DNA from: Verrucomicrobiaceae bacterium
GTDB lineage: Bacteria; Verrucomicrobiota; Verrucomicrobiae; Verrucomicrobiales; Akkermansiaceae
Length of the DNA: 64,000 nt
Direction of reading: 5' to 3'
NCBI GenBank assembly: GCA_003820635.1
Contig: RPOS01000015.1
Location: forward strand, 7,730 to 71,729
Shown: positions 1-8,055 of the stretch, in pieces
Layout of the letters: each line of letters opens with the position of its first letter
Numbering within the stretch: the first letter of the stretch is position 1
Made by a program: the position numbers and the translations under genes
Notes under the pieces: model-generated
The model's input: only the letters and a program-made list of their open reading frames with translations
Databases searched by the model: none
What the model was told of the DNA's origin: nothing

Positions 1-568
1 CGTCCGGCACGGCAAGGCCGGCGTTTCGCGCGGCGAAAAGCGTGACGAGTTGGCAACCGGTGACGGTAGTGTCCGCATCGCGGCTGTCCGGCGTGTAGCG
101 CCATGCGCCGAAGCGGTTGCGCTTCTGCGAGCTGAGTATCAACTCCACCGCCAGCTTGAGCGCGGGGGCGATCTTCGGGTTGTCCACCACGCCATAGGCC
201 TCGGCCAGCGCCTTGGTGGCAAAGGCGTGGTTATACATGCTGGAGCCGATGTAGCCGTTCTTCAGGTTCTGTTGGGAAAGGATGTAGTCGATGCCGCTGC
301 GGATGTGCTTGGCGTAGGGCCCGTTCACCGGATCCTCGCCGTGGGCGAGGAAGGCCGCCACGCAAAGGCCGACGACTCCCGGCTCCGCGCCGACGCTGTC
401 ATTCCACGCGCCCTTTTCGTTCTGGGTGCTGGCGAGAAACTTCAGGCCCTTTTCATACACCAGCTCCGCCTGCGCCGGGATGGCGTCATCCTTGCGGCCG
501 GGAAGATCCTGCGCCCATGCGGCGGAGGCCATGGCGAGCAAGATGACGAAGTGGTGGAAAATCCTCAT
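1..568 (-). CDS. Prenyltransferase/squalene-oxidase-repeat protein, secreted (3' end outside window)
   Basis: Only the first 189 codons are in the window; the gene runs off the left edge. The start is the ATG at 568. The first 19 residues, MRIFHHFVILLAMASAAWA, look like a signal peptide followed by QD. The mature part has spaced repeats of the alpha/alpha-toroid type seen in prenyltransferases and squalene-hopene cyclases: 'STQNEKGAWND', 'SQQNLKNGYIGSSMY' and 'SSQKRNRFGAWRYTP', each followed by a helix with small residues (for example 'HAFATKALAEAYG'). Such proteins are frequent in Verrucomicrobia and Planctomycetes next to DUF4175 genes. Their substrate is unknown, and terpene chemistry should not be assumed. 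The gene lies 10 bases after the preceding small secreted protein and probably closes the same operon. Confidence 0.8.
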   Translation of the reverse strand, partial: MRIFHHFVILLAMASAAWAQDLPGRKDDAIPAQAELVYEKGLKFLASTQNEKGAWNDSVGAEPGVVGLCVAAFLAHGEDPVNGPYAKHIRSGIDYILSQQNLKNGYIGSSMYNHAFATKALAEAYGVVDNPKIAPALKLAVELILSSQKRNRFGAWRYTPDSRDADTTVTGCQLVTLFAARNAGLAVPD

Positions 569-578
569 GGTCTGACGG

Positions 579-1205
579 TCATTTGAGTTTCTTTTCCACG
601 CCGCGATTATAGGCATCGAAGGCTTTCTTGAACTCGCCCGGGATTTCCTGCCCGGCGGTGCCGGCGGCCTTCGGCACGCGACGCACTTCATCTTTGCCGC
701 CGGTCTCGCCGCCGTTTGCCTCGTTGCCGGAATCGGACAATCCGGTGGAGCCTTGGCCCGCCTGGTCGCCGGGCTTGTCGCCCTTGTCTTGGCCTTGGCC
801 CTCGCCCTCGGGCTGCTTGCCCATCATGCGCTCCATCATGTCCATCATCGCGCCGCCGGACTTGCCGCCGTCGCTTTGGTTCTGGCGCTCCTTGGCTGCA
901 GCGTGGATTTTCTCGATGATCTCGGTCTGTGCGGCCATCGTCTCGCCGCCGGTGTCCGCTTCCGCCAGACGGTCGGTGGCCTCGTCCATGAGTTCCTCCA
1001 CCTGTTCTAACAACTCGATCACCTGTGGCACGGTCTGCTCGATGATGAGTTGCTGGACGTCGGCGGAAAGTTCGTCCTGCTCGTCGGCGAGTTTGGCGGA
1101 GCCGTCCTGGAGTTTTGCCCGGAGATCCTGCGGTGCTTCGTCCGCGGCTGCTGGAAACGCAGCGCAGCAAAGGCTCAAGCTGACGATGGTGATGATGGGT
1201 TTCAT
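579..1205 (-). CDS. Secreted Gln/Gly-rich hypothetical protein of the DUF4175 operon
   Basis: A 208-residue protein with a signal peptide (MKPIITIVSLSLCCAAFPAAA, residues 1-21). A predicted helical segment (about 25-110), rich in Glu, Gln and Leu, has coiled-coil character and is followed by a low-complexity region (about 120-180) rich in Gly, Asp, Lys and Gln. No catalytic motif is visible. The start overlaps the stop of the upstream DUF4175 gene as ATGA (1202-1205), so the two are translationally coupled. Its function is unknown. Position and composition suggest a periplasmic partner of the DUF4175 membrane protein, whose C-terminal half is also coiled coil. Confidence 0.75.
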   Translation of the reverse strand: MKPIITIVSLSLCCAAFPAAADEAPQDLRAKLQDGSAKLADEQDELSADVQQLIIEQTVPQVIELLEQVEELMDEATDRLAEADTGGETMAAQTEIIEKIHAAAKERQNQSDGGKSGGAMMDMMERMMGKQPEGEGQGQDKGDKPGDQAGQGSTGLSDSGNEANGGETGGKDEVRRVPKAAGTAGQEIPGEFKKAFDAYNRGVEKKLK

Positions 1206-3838
1206 GGCCCGGTGGGTTCCTCCGTTTGGTTTTCTTGATCGCGCCGCAGCTGCTCCAGCACGCGGGTGCGGGCGCGCAGGTCCTGTTCCTGCTGGATCAT
1301 TTTCATGACGCGCAGCATGAACTCGAAATCCTCGTCTTCCGCATCCGGTGCGCCGCCACTACCGCCACCACCGCCGCCGCTGTCCTTGTCGCCCTCGAGT
1401 TTCGCGGCCCATGCGGCGAGTTGGTCCGCCCACTTCTTGGCGGCTTCCGCAGCTTCGTAGGAATGGTTGTCCGCGAGGCGCGTGCGGATGTTCTCAAGGC
1501 CGATGTCGATGCCGGACCCGCGCATTTCATCCATGATCTGCTTGAACGATTCCGTCTTGGTTCTCGCGTAGTAATGGCCGAGGTCTTCCTGGATCCAGCG
1601 CACGTCCGCCGCGGTCTCCATCTGCTGGCGCGCGTTTTCATTGAGGCGGCGCGTGTCGGACGGATCCAGCGCCGGGGTCTTGAGCCCGAGCAGGCGCTCG
1701 AAGGCTTCCTTCAACGAGGCGACGATGCCGTTCTGCTCGTTGGCGGCTTTTTTGAGGCGGTTGACGAACGTGCCGGCCTCGAAGCGGCGGTTGGCGTCGT
1801 TGGCCTTGTCGATCGCCTCCTGCATTTTCTCGACGACCTTCTTCTGCTGCTCGACGGCCTGCTCGACGTCCTGCTCGGATTTTTCCGGCGTGTTCGACTG
1901 CTCCTGGGATTCGGCGAGTTTTTCAGCGACCTTGGGAATGTCCTGCTCGGCGAGTTCCTGCATCGACTTGAGGGACTCCGCCATTTTCTGGAGCGTCTTC
2001 TTGTCGATGTCGCCGTTGCGGGCGGCGTCCTTCATCAACTGCTCCATCCGCTGCTTGAGCTCTTCCATGCGGCGCTCGCTCTCGGCCTCTTCACGCGTCT
2101 GCTCTTCCAGACGCTTGCGGTTTTCATCCTGTTGGAGCTCGCTGCCATCGAGTTTTTCCAGCCGCTCGTTTTCCTCTAACAATCCGAGCTCGCGCCGCGC
2201 GAGGTCTTCGAGCTCGGTGATCTGGCGGTCGAAAAGGTTCTTGAGCATCTGCGCGTGCTCGTCGCGGGTGAGCACGTAAAGCACCACTGGCTCGGAATAG
2301 ACGCGGGCGCGTTCCGGGAAATGATCCTCGGTGAAACCGCGCAGCGTGATTTTCTGCGGGCTGATGCCGAAAGCCGCCGGTGAAAACGCCGCCGCCTTCA
2401 GCAGTCGCCGTTCCTCCGGGGCACCTTCGCCTAACAGTAGTTCGCCCTTTGCCGGAGACTCATCGGTCGGCCGGGTGAACTGCCCGCTCCACTCGATGCC
2501 CGCCGCCTTGACGCCGAAATCATCCTCCGCCAGCACCTCGAAGTCGATGGTCTCCTCCGGCAGCATTACCTTCTGGCGGTCGATCCCCTGCAAGTAGCAG
2601 GTCGGCGCGGCATCCTTCAAAGCCTCCACCCGCAGGCGGAAACCGGTATCTCCCTCCAGACCGAAGCGGTCTTTCCATGTGAAGGGGATTTCAAACGGCA
2701 CCGCGCCCACATCGAGCACGGGTGTGGATGCCAGCCCGCCGGAAACGGTTAGATCGCCCGCGGCCGGAGTGTGCGTGGTTTCCTCGCCGCCTTCCTCAAG
2801 CGCGAGTGAGCGCGTGGGTCCGAACGACCCGCTCTCAAGCGGGCGGTTCATTTCGAGCTCGATGCGCAGCTTGCCGCCCTCCACCACGCTGAGCACGCCG
2901 GAGTTCAAATCCACGCTGCGTTCCGCGATGCCGAGATAGGCGGGCGGCGTGACCACCGCGCGCACCGCCTTGGTGGATGGCCGCTGCACCGGCTCGATGC
3001 GCATTTCATGACGCAGGTCGCCGATGCGGAAGACGATCACCCCCGGATCCTGCTGGCCGGGAAAGGTGAAATGATAACTGTTTCCATCCAGCGTGGTCGT
3101 GACGGCGGGCTGCAGGCCATAGCGTCCGCTCGCTTCGGACGGGCGCTGTTCGGAATCCGCTGCGAGTTTCAACACCACCACGAACGCCTCGCCGAAGGCC
3201 ACCGCCCGGTGCGACGGCGGGTTTTCCAGTTTTGTGAAAGTGTAGCGCTCGGTGTTGGAGAGCGGCAGCAGCCAGCGTTGCAGCGCGTTGAGACCCGCGC
3301 GGGGTGTGAGCGTGAAGGCCGTTGCGGAAACCGCTGCCAGCAGCATCGCCGCAAGCGCCCAGCGGCGGTGCTTTTGCGGCGGCAGCGCGTCTTCCAACTT
3401 GCGGCGGCCGGTTTCCGCAGCCACCGCCTCCATCGCCGCCTCCCGCAATCGCGGCGAGAGAGAGTCCGCGCTGCCCTGTTGATCCTGAAGCTCGATCACG
3501 CCGAGCAAACGGTCGCCCAAACCCGGATAGCGTTTGGCGATCAACCGGGCGAGCTGGGTTTCCCGGCGCTGTTTCCACACCCAGCGGTGCAGCCAGTAGG
3601 GCGCGAATCCCGCGAAAAGCGACATGCCGCCCAAGAGGATCAGCAGGCGCGCCCAACCCGGAGTTTGCCAGATCCGGTCCAGCCCGTAAACCAGCAGGAA
3701 CGACACCAGCAGGCCGATCAACCCGGCCGCCAGCGCCTCCTGGATTTTCACCTGCCACAAATGCCTGCGGAAATCCGCCAACTGCCGGCGCAGCGATTCG
3801 GGAATTTCGATCTGGTGTGGATGGTCAGGTGCGGACAT
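1202..3838 (-). CDS. DUF4175-type membrane protein with long coiled coil
   Basis: A protein of 878 residues. Two hydrophobic segments near residues 33-80 and a third near 160-178 anchor it in the inner membrane. A beta-rich periplasmic region follows (about 200-540), containing 'VTPPAYLGI', a segment typical of DUF4175 proteins. The stretch from about 560 to 730 is a highly charged coiled coil, dense in Glu, Gln, Lys and Arg. The C-terminus has a Gly-rich linker and a short helical tail. DUF4175 proteins are usually found with MoxR ATPases and prenyltransferase-repeat proteins, which fits the neighbours here. The molecular role is not established. It begins the operon with the two genes to its left. 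The family call rests on architecture and context, without a domain search. Confidence 0.75.
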   Translation of the reverse strand: MSAPDHPHQIEIPESLRRQLADFRRHLWQVKIQEALAAGLIGLLVSFLLVYGLDRIWQTPGWARLLILLGGMSLFAGFAPYWLHRWVWKQRRETQLARLIAKRYPGLGDRLLGVIELQDQQGSADSLSPRLREAAMEAVAAETGRRKLEDALPPQKHRRWALAAMLLAAVSATAFTLTPRAGLNALQRWLLPLSNTERYTFTKLENPPSHRAVAFGEAFVVVLKLAADSEQRPSEASGRYGLQPAVTTTLDGNSYHFTFPGQQDPGVIVFRIGDLRHEMRIEPVQRPSTKAVRAVVTPPAYLGIAERSVDLNSGVLSVVEGGKLRIELEMNRPLESGSFGPTRSLALEEGGEETTHTPAAGDLTVSGGLASTPVLDVGAVPFEIPFTWKDRFGLEGDTGFRLRVEALKDAAPTCYLQGIDRQKVMLPEETIDFEVLAEDDFGVKAAGIEWSGQFTRPTDESPAKGELLLGEGAPEERRLLKAAAFSPAAFGISPQKITLRGFTEDHFPERARVYSEPVVLYVLTRDEHAQMLKNLFDRQITELEDLARRELGLLEENERLEKLDGSELQQDENRKRLEEQTREEAESERRMEELKQRMEQLMKDAARNGDIDKKTLQKMAESLKSMQELAEQDIPKVAEKLAESQEQSNTPEKSEQDVEQAVEQQKKVVEKMQEAIDKANDANRRFEAGTFVNRLKKAANEQNGIVASLKEAFERLLGLKTPALDPSDTRRLNENARQQMETAADVRWIQEDLGHYYARTKTESFKQIMDEMRGSGIDIGLENIRTRLADNHSYEAAEAAKKWADQLAAWAAKLEGDKDSGGGGGGSGGAPDAEDEDFEFMLRVMKMIQQEQDLRARTRVLEQLRRDQENQTEEPTGP

Positions 3839-4055
3839 GGATTCGCGGCTCCCGGCCGCGGATCGCCGGGGATGCGGGAAACTTCCAGAAGAACGGGCCT
3901 TCTTCCAGCGGAATTTCCACCATTGAGCGTTTCCGGGCGTGTGGTTTGTCTGGCTGGCGGCTCAGTGCGGCCCTCCGGTGGGCGGGCGTCCTTTGCTGCT
4001 GATCTCAGCCACTCTGCTGATCAACCGTATCGCCCCCGGCTACCATGCCGGCGTG

Positions 4056-4086
4056 AAAAAGGCCGCCCGGAGTGATCCGGACGGCC
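4056..4086 (-). terminator. Rho-independent terminator of the outer-membrane barrel gene
   Basis: Read on the minus strand, an 11-bp GC-rich stem with one mismatch (arms at 4061-4071 and 4076-4086) is followed at once by five T residues (4060-4056). It lies 28 bases after the stop codon of the gene at 4115-4900. The rest of the 276-base gap up to the DUF4175 start contains no gene that I can support. Confidence 0.8.
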
Positions 4087-4114
4087 CAGCAATCAAAAAC
4101 CGAATTCATGTCGA

Positions 4115-4900
4115 TCAGAAGTTCACGCGAGCTCCGATTTCCCAGGCGAACTCATCGTCGAGTTCCAATTCGGAATTGCCGAAATCGAGGCTTTCGAGAT
4201 ACATCCAGCGAACGCCGCCGAACATTTCGAAGCTTTCGGTGAAGTTATAAACCAAGCCTGCGGAGGCTTGTGCGATGAAGCCACCGTCGGTGTCCGATTC
4301 GCCGAAGGCATCGGTGTCAGTGAATGCATAGCCAGCGCCAGCACCCAGATAAAGGCCAAGGCCGCCGATGATGTTGCGCTCCGCCATGAAATTGAGGGTC
4401 ACTGGAATGATGTCGATGTCGATGTCCGGGTTTGCGACAATCGAATCAAGGTCTTCAAGCGCTTCAAGGACCTCATCGCGGACCTCCAGGTTGGCGGGAT
4501 CAATTCCATCGAGCGGGCCGTTATAGGAAACGTCCGTATCGCCATCCAGATAGCCGACTTCGAGGTAAACCGAAGTTGCGAAACCGTAGAATCCCGAACC
4601 CCAGCTGCGGCCGACGTGGAGGGTGTACATGTCGAAGTCAATGCCATCGCCACTGAAACTTCCGCCGAAATCCTGCTCGAGTTCCTCGGCTAGACCATCG
4701 AGGTCGAATGCATCATTCAGCAGGCTTTCCGCATTGGTCTCCACTCCGCTGAGTTGGCCGAAGCTGCCGCCAATGAACCAACCGCCGCTGGCGACGGATT
4801 CCTGGACCGGAGCCGGGGCGATCATGGGTTCGCTCGTTCCGGCGAAGGCTGAAGCGGTAAGAGCCGCTGCCGTCGTGAATATGATTTGATGGTGTTTCAT
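4115..4900 (-). CDS. Outer-membrane beta-barrel protein
   Basis: A protein of 261 residues from the ATG at 4900. An in-frame TTG at 4957 would add 19 residues that do not look like a signal, so the ATG is preferred: it gives a clear signal peptide, MKHHQIIFTTAAALTASAFA. The mature protein alternates hydrophobic and polar residues and is rich in Gly, Asp and aromatics. It ends in an aromatic-terminated strand, 'AWEIGARVNF', with terminal Phe as recognised by the BAM machinery. It resembles small OmpA-like or OmpW-like 8-stranded barrels (for example 'GGLGLYLGAGAGYAF', 'MFGGVRWMYLES'). Loops are very acidic. It is a single-gene unit with its own terminator. Its function (porin or structural) cannot be told from sequence. 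Confidence 0.75.
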   Translation of the reverse strand: MKHHQIIFTTAAALTASAFAGTSEPMIAPAPVQESVASGGWFIGGSFGQLSGVETNAESLLNDAFDLDGLAEELEQDFGGSFSGDGIDFDMYTLHVGRSWGSGFYGFATSVYLEVGYLDGDTDVSYNGPLDGIDPANLEVRDEVLEALEDLDSIVANPDIDIDIIPVTLNFMAERNIIGGLGLYLGAGAGYAFTDTDAFGESDTDGGFIAQASAGLVYNFTESFEMFGGVRWMYLESLDFGNSELELDDEFAWEIGARVNF

Positions 4901-4957
4901 GGTAGTATGGTTTTGTTGTTCTGATACGGGTCCGTTTGTTTGAATGCCTTGCGGCAA

Positions 4958-4975
4958 ACGGATTACACGGATTTT
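4958..4975. repeat. Two 9-base repeat units (ACGGATTNN)
   Basis: ACGGATTAC is followed directly by ACGGATTTT. The same unit occurs three times at 46850-46876. Both copies lie shortly upstream of a minus-strand start codon (the barrel gene here, gspG there). Confidence 0.6.
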
Positions 4976-5047
4976 TATCTACCTTGAATTTTTGATACAA
5001 GTAGGGGTTTCCCCCATGGGAATCGAGCACTTGGCTGCGCTGATGGA

Positions 5048-6841
5048 TCAGGAGTTTTCTCCTGCCATTGCCCGTTCGAGCGCCTCGTCCATCGCCTGTT
5101 CCACCAGACGCGCGGCGAGCGCTTCGGTGGCGGTGTCCAGCCGCTGGACGGCTGCTTTCAAGGGATTGGCGGCACCCGAGGCGAGCGCCGCTCTAACAGC
5201 CACGGCGGCGGCCACGATTTCCTCCCGCTCGTCATCGCGGGCAAGGCCTTGGGCGAGCACGGCCTCGACGGCTGGCAGGAGTTCCTCCGCCTTGAGCCGG
5301 GCCTCGGTGAAAACGCGCTCCGCCATGTCCGTAAACGCGTGCTCCACGGATTCGGAAACCATGGTTTCCACGGCTTCGTCATCCACGTTCACGGCGGCGT
5401 TGCCGAGTTGCACCACGGTGTCCGTGCCAGTGGAAACATCGCGGGCGAGCACTTCGAGAATGCCGTTTTCATCGATCTTGAACTGCACGCCCATCCGCGC
5501 CTGGCCTTTCGGAGCGGGGGAGAACGCCACGTCGAAATTGCCGAGTTCCCAGTTGTCGCGCGCCATCTCGCGCTCGCCTTGGAGCACGCGCACGCGCATC
5601 GTCTTCTGGCCGTCGGCGGCGTTGGTGAACATCTCGCCGGCCTTGCAGGGGATCGTCGTGTTGCGCGGGATGAGCACGTTCATCAAGCCGCCGAAGGTCT
5701 CGATGCCGAGACTCAGCGGCGTCACATCCAGCAGAATCATCTGACGCAGCGCGCCGCTCATCACGCCGCCCTGGATCGTCGCGCCGAGGGCGATGGCCTC
5801 GTCCGGGTGTTGGGAAACATCGGGTTCGCGCTGGAAAAGCTCCGCCACGGCGCGGCGCACGGCGGGAATGCGCGTGCTGCCGCCCACCAACACCACGGCG
5901 TCCAGATCCTCCGGCTTGAGCGACGCATCCGCCAGCGCGTGGCGGCAATGGCGCAGCGTCCGCCGGATCCACGGCGCGGCGATGGTTTCCAGCTCAGCGC
6001 GCGTCCACGGCTGCTCGATGCTGTGGGCGCCATCGTAAAACGGCAGCCGGAAAACCGCCTCGTCGTTTTCCGTTAGAACGCGTTTCACCCGCTCCGCCTC
6101 CTCCATGAAGCGCACTCGCAGGCTACCGGTGATTTCGCCGAGCCCCGCCCGCTCCTCGACGCGGCGGAGGATGAGCGCGTCCAGATCATCGCCGCCGAGG
6201 CGCGTGTCGCCGTGGGTGGCGAGCACTTGGAACACGCCATCGCGCATTTCAAGAATGGTCAGATCAAACGTGCCGCCGCCGAGATCATAAACGGCGACGC
6301 GCGAGTGATCGCCGAGCTTGTCCAAGCCATAAGCCAGCGCGGCGGCGGTGGGTTCGTTGAGGATTCTAACAACCTCCAGCCCGGCCAGTTCTCCGGCGCG
6401 CTTGGTGGCGGCGCGCTGGGCGTCGTGGAAATACGCGGGCACCGTGATCACCGCCTTGGTGATGGGCGTTTCCATCCGCCATTCGGCGATGCGTTTCATC
6501 TCGCGGAGGATTTCCGCGCTGATTTCCTCCGGCGATTTTCCGAGCACGCGCGGCAGGCCGTCGGGGCCCGATTGCACCGGCACCGGGAAATGTTCCCCCA
6601 CCTCATCCGCGCGGCGGCCCATCAGGCGCTTGATGCTGGTGACCACGCGGTCCGGCTCCAGCGCGCGGCGGCGCAGCGCTTTCTCACCCACTTCCACCGA
6701 TCCATCGCGGCCGATCCACACGGCGCTGGGCGTGATGCGCCTGCCGTCTTCGTTGGCTAACAGAATCGGAAACCCGGAGTCCACCGCGCCGACGGCGGAG
6801 TTGGTGGTCCCGAGGTCGATGCCCAGAATGATCTCGCTCAT
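5048..6841 (-). CDS. Hsp70-family chaperone (DnaK/HscA-like), stand-alone
   Basis: A protein of 597 residues starting at the ATG at 6841. The ATPase domain shows the phosphate-1 motif 'GIDLGTTNSAVG' near the N-terminus, then 'VITVPAYFHDAQR', 'ILNEPTAAALAYGLDK', 'YDLGGGTFDLTIL' and 'VVLVGGSTRIPAV'. The substrate-binding domain begins at 'DVTPLSLGIETFGG' and contains 'LIPRNTTIPCKAGEMFTNA'. The helical lid is short and lacks the acidic disordered tail and EEVD-like end of housekeeping DnaK. No dnaJ, grpE or iron-sulfur assembly gene is adjacent. It is therefore probably an accessory Hsp70, not the main DnaK, with client and co-chaperone unknown. Its length is near HscA (about 620), but context gives no support for that role. 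Confidence 0.85.
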   Translation of the reverse strand: MSEIILGIDLGTTNSAVGAVDSGFPILLANEDGRRITPSAVWIGRDGSVEVGEKALRRRALEPDRVVTSIKRLMGRRADEVGEHFPVPVQSGPDGLPRVLGKSPEEISAEILREMKRIAEWRMETPITKAVITVPAYFHDAQRAATKRAGELAGLEVVRILNEPTAAALAYGLDKLGDHSRVAVYDLGGGTFDLTILEMRDGVFQVLATHGDTRLGGDDLDALILRRVEERAGLGEITGSLRVRFMEEAERVKRVLTENDEAVFRLPFYDGAHSIEQPWTRAELETIAAPWIRRTLRHCRHALADASLKPEDLDAVVLVGGSTRIPAVRRAVAELFQREPDVSQHPDEAIALGATIQGGVMSGALRQMILLDVTPLSLGIETFGGLMNVLIPRNTTIPCKAGEMFTNAADGQKTMRVRVLQGEREMARDNWELGNFDVAFSPAPKGQARMGVQFKIDENGILEVLARDVSTGTDTVVQLGNAAVNVDDEAVETMVSESVEHAFTDMAERVFTEARLKAEELLPAVEAVLAQGLARDDEREEIVAAAVAVRAALASGAANPLKAAVQRLDTATEALAARLVEQAMDEALERAMAGENS

Positions 6842-6948
6842 GTCGCGGCGACTCTCGCGGCGGCGGCGGCCCGCGTCAACGCCGAGCCTGATTCTTCCTT
6901 GCAAGCAGGAATGGTGAATTCATTTCGGCGCGGTAAAATCGCCTGCGC

Positions 6949-7698
6949 ATGAAATACACCGATTTGAAAGTGCCGTTACTGGTCTTGGTATTGTGCCTGC
7001 CCTGTTTGGCAAGGGAATGGGTGAACGACGAAGGGCGCAAAATCGAGGCCGACTATGATTCCTGCGATGGAAGCACCGTGGTTCTCATGCGGGCCGGCAA
7101 GGAGATCCGCTATCCGCTGGCCAGGTTGTCCCCGGCGGATCAGGTCTTCATCAAGCAGCAGCAGGAGCAAGCGGCCGGGACGGAGAACGGTGCCGGTGAA
7201 ACGCCTGGCAAGTGGATTCGGGATTTCGCCATCAAGCCCGCTTTTCCCGACATCAAGTCCTATCTGAAACACCGCAACACAAAGGCGGTCTATGAGGCAT
7301 TCGACAAGGGCGGGTTTCCCCCGGATTGGACGGTCAACAAGAAGGATGCGGCGGCGGAGTTTGCTTACGATTTCGCCAAAGCCAGTGCTTATGTGTATCT
7401 GCCGGCAGGCCGCAAAGGTGGCAAGCCGCCCAGGGTTTCCCGGGCGTCAAAACTTGAGGAAATTCTCCAACAGGCGCTTGCCATCCTGCGTGAGGATGGA
7501 TTCCGGGTGGAACTGCACGCCGTGGACCGGGTGTTCCTTGTGCATCAGGCCCATGATCTCGCCTTCCTCGGTCCATGCGGTGATTTCGAGGCAATCCGGC
7601 AGGGTCTCGCGCTTGACGATGAGCGAGTGGTAGCGCGTGGCCTCGAAGGGACTCGGCATGCCGGCGAAAACACTCTTGCCGGAGTGATGGATGGGTGA
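6949..7698 (+). CDS. SHD1-domain secreted protein, apparently 3'-truncated
   Basis: The frame encodes 249 residues. Residues 1-21 form a signal peptide ([21 protein letters not shown]). Residues 22-68, '[15 protein letters not shown]' through '[14 protein letters not shown]', form an SHD1 (SLA1 homology 1) domain, common in secreted proteins of Planctomycetes and Verrucomicrobia. A segment around residues 115-155 ends with '[10 protein letters not shown]', which resembles the first strand of an alpha/beta-hydrolase-like domain. From about residue 165 the frame merely reads antisense through trpG: the last 252 bases (7447-7698) overlap that gene convergently and the peptide there has no domain character. 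The simplest reading is that a deletion removed the 3' part and the frame now ends by chance inside trpG. Function of the remnant is doubtful. Confidence 0.55.
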   Translation: MKYTDLKVPLLVLVLCLPCLAREWVNDEGRKIEADYDSCDGSTVVLMRAGKEIRYPLARLSPADQVFIKQQQEQAAGTENGAGETPGKWIRDFAIKPAFPDIKSYLKHRNTKAVYEAFDKGGFPPDWTVNKKDAAAEFAYDFAKASAYVYLPAGRKGGKPPRVSRASKLEEILQQALAILREDGFRVELHAVDRVFLVHQAHDLAFLGPCGDFEAIRQGLALDDERVVARGLEGTRHAGENTLAGVMDG

Positions 7699-8010
7699 GG
7701 TCTTGCCGTGCATCAGGCGGTCCGCACGCACGACATCTCCGCCATAAACCTGGCCGATGGATTGGTGGCCGAGGCAGACGCCGAGGATGGGCGTGGTGGC
7801 ACCGAGTTCGCGGATGAGTTCCAGCGAAATGCCCGCCTCGTTGGGCGTGCAAGGGCCGGGCGAAATGCAGATGCGCTCGGGTTTCAATGCCTTCACCTCT
7901 TCCACGGTGATCACATCGTTGCGGAAGATCTTCATCTCCGCACCCAGCTCGCCGAAGTATTGGACGAGGTTGTAGGTGAAGGAATCGTAGTTATCGAGAA
8001 TGAGGAGCAT
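7447..8010 (-). CDS. trpG: Anthranilate synthase component II (glutamine amidotransferase)
   Basis: A 187-residue class I glutamine amidotransferase that supplies ammonia to TrpE for anthranilate synthesis. It starts with the typical '[20 protein letters not shown]'. The nucleophile Cys is in '[15 protein letters not shown]', the catalytic His and Glu in '[12 protein letters not shown]', and the oxyanion motif is '[11 protein letters not shown]'. The length is normal. TrpG and PabA cannot be separated by sequence alone and the protein may serve both pathways. Pairing with trpE directly upstream supports the tryptophan role. The 45-base gap after trpE is made of heptad repeats that reach within 8 bases of the ATG, so no ordinary Shine-Dalgarno sequence is visible. 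The 3' half is overlapped antisense by the SHD1 remnant. Confidence 0.92.
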   Translation of the reverse strand: MLLILDNYDSFTYNLVQYFGELGAEMKIFRNDVITVEEVKALKPERICISPGPCTPNEAGISLELIRELGATTPILGVCLGHQSIGQVYGGDVVRADRLMHGKTSPIHHSGKSVFAGMPSPFEATRYHSLIVKRETLPDCLEITAWTEEGEIMGLMHKEHPVHGVQFHPESILTQDGKRLLENFLKF

Positions 8011-8018
8011 TGTTTTGG

Positions 8019-8046
8019 AATTCTAAATTCTAAATCCAAAATTCGA
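8019..8046. repeat. Four degenerate heptads between trpE and trpG
   Basis: Four consecutive 7-base units: AATTCTA, AATTCTA, AATCCAA, AATTCGA. They fill the leader of trpG and belong to the AT-rich heptad family also present inside uvrA (31236, 32917, 35303) and before the DUF1501 gene (63121). Confidence 0.75.
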
Positions 8047-8055
8047 AACGGGGGA

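Noticed and set aside
3841..3922. A short minus-strand frame beginning 'MVEIPLEEGPFFW' upstream of the DUF4175 start
   Set aside because: It is about 32 codons, overlaps the next gene out of frame and shows no recognised signal or motif.
3008..4075. A 355-codon plus-strand frame opposite the DUF4175 gene
   Set aside because: It mirrors codon-position GC of the real minus-strand gene and has no domain character.
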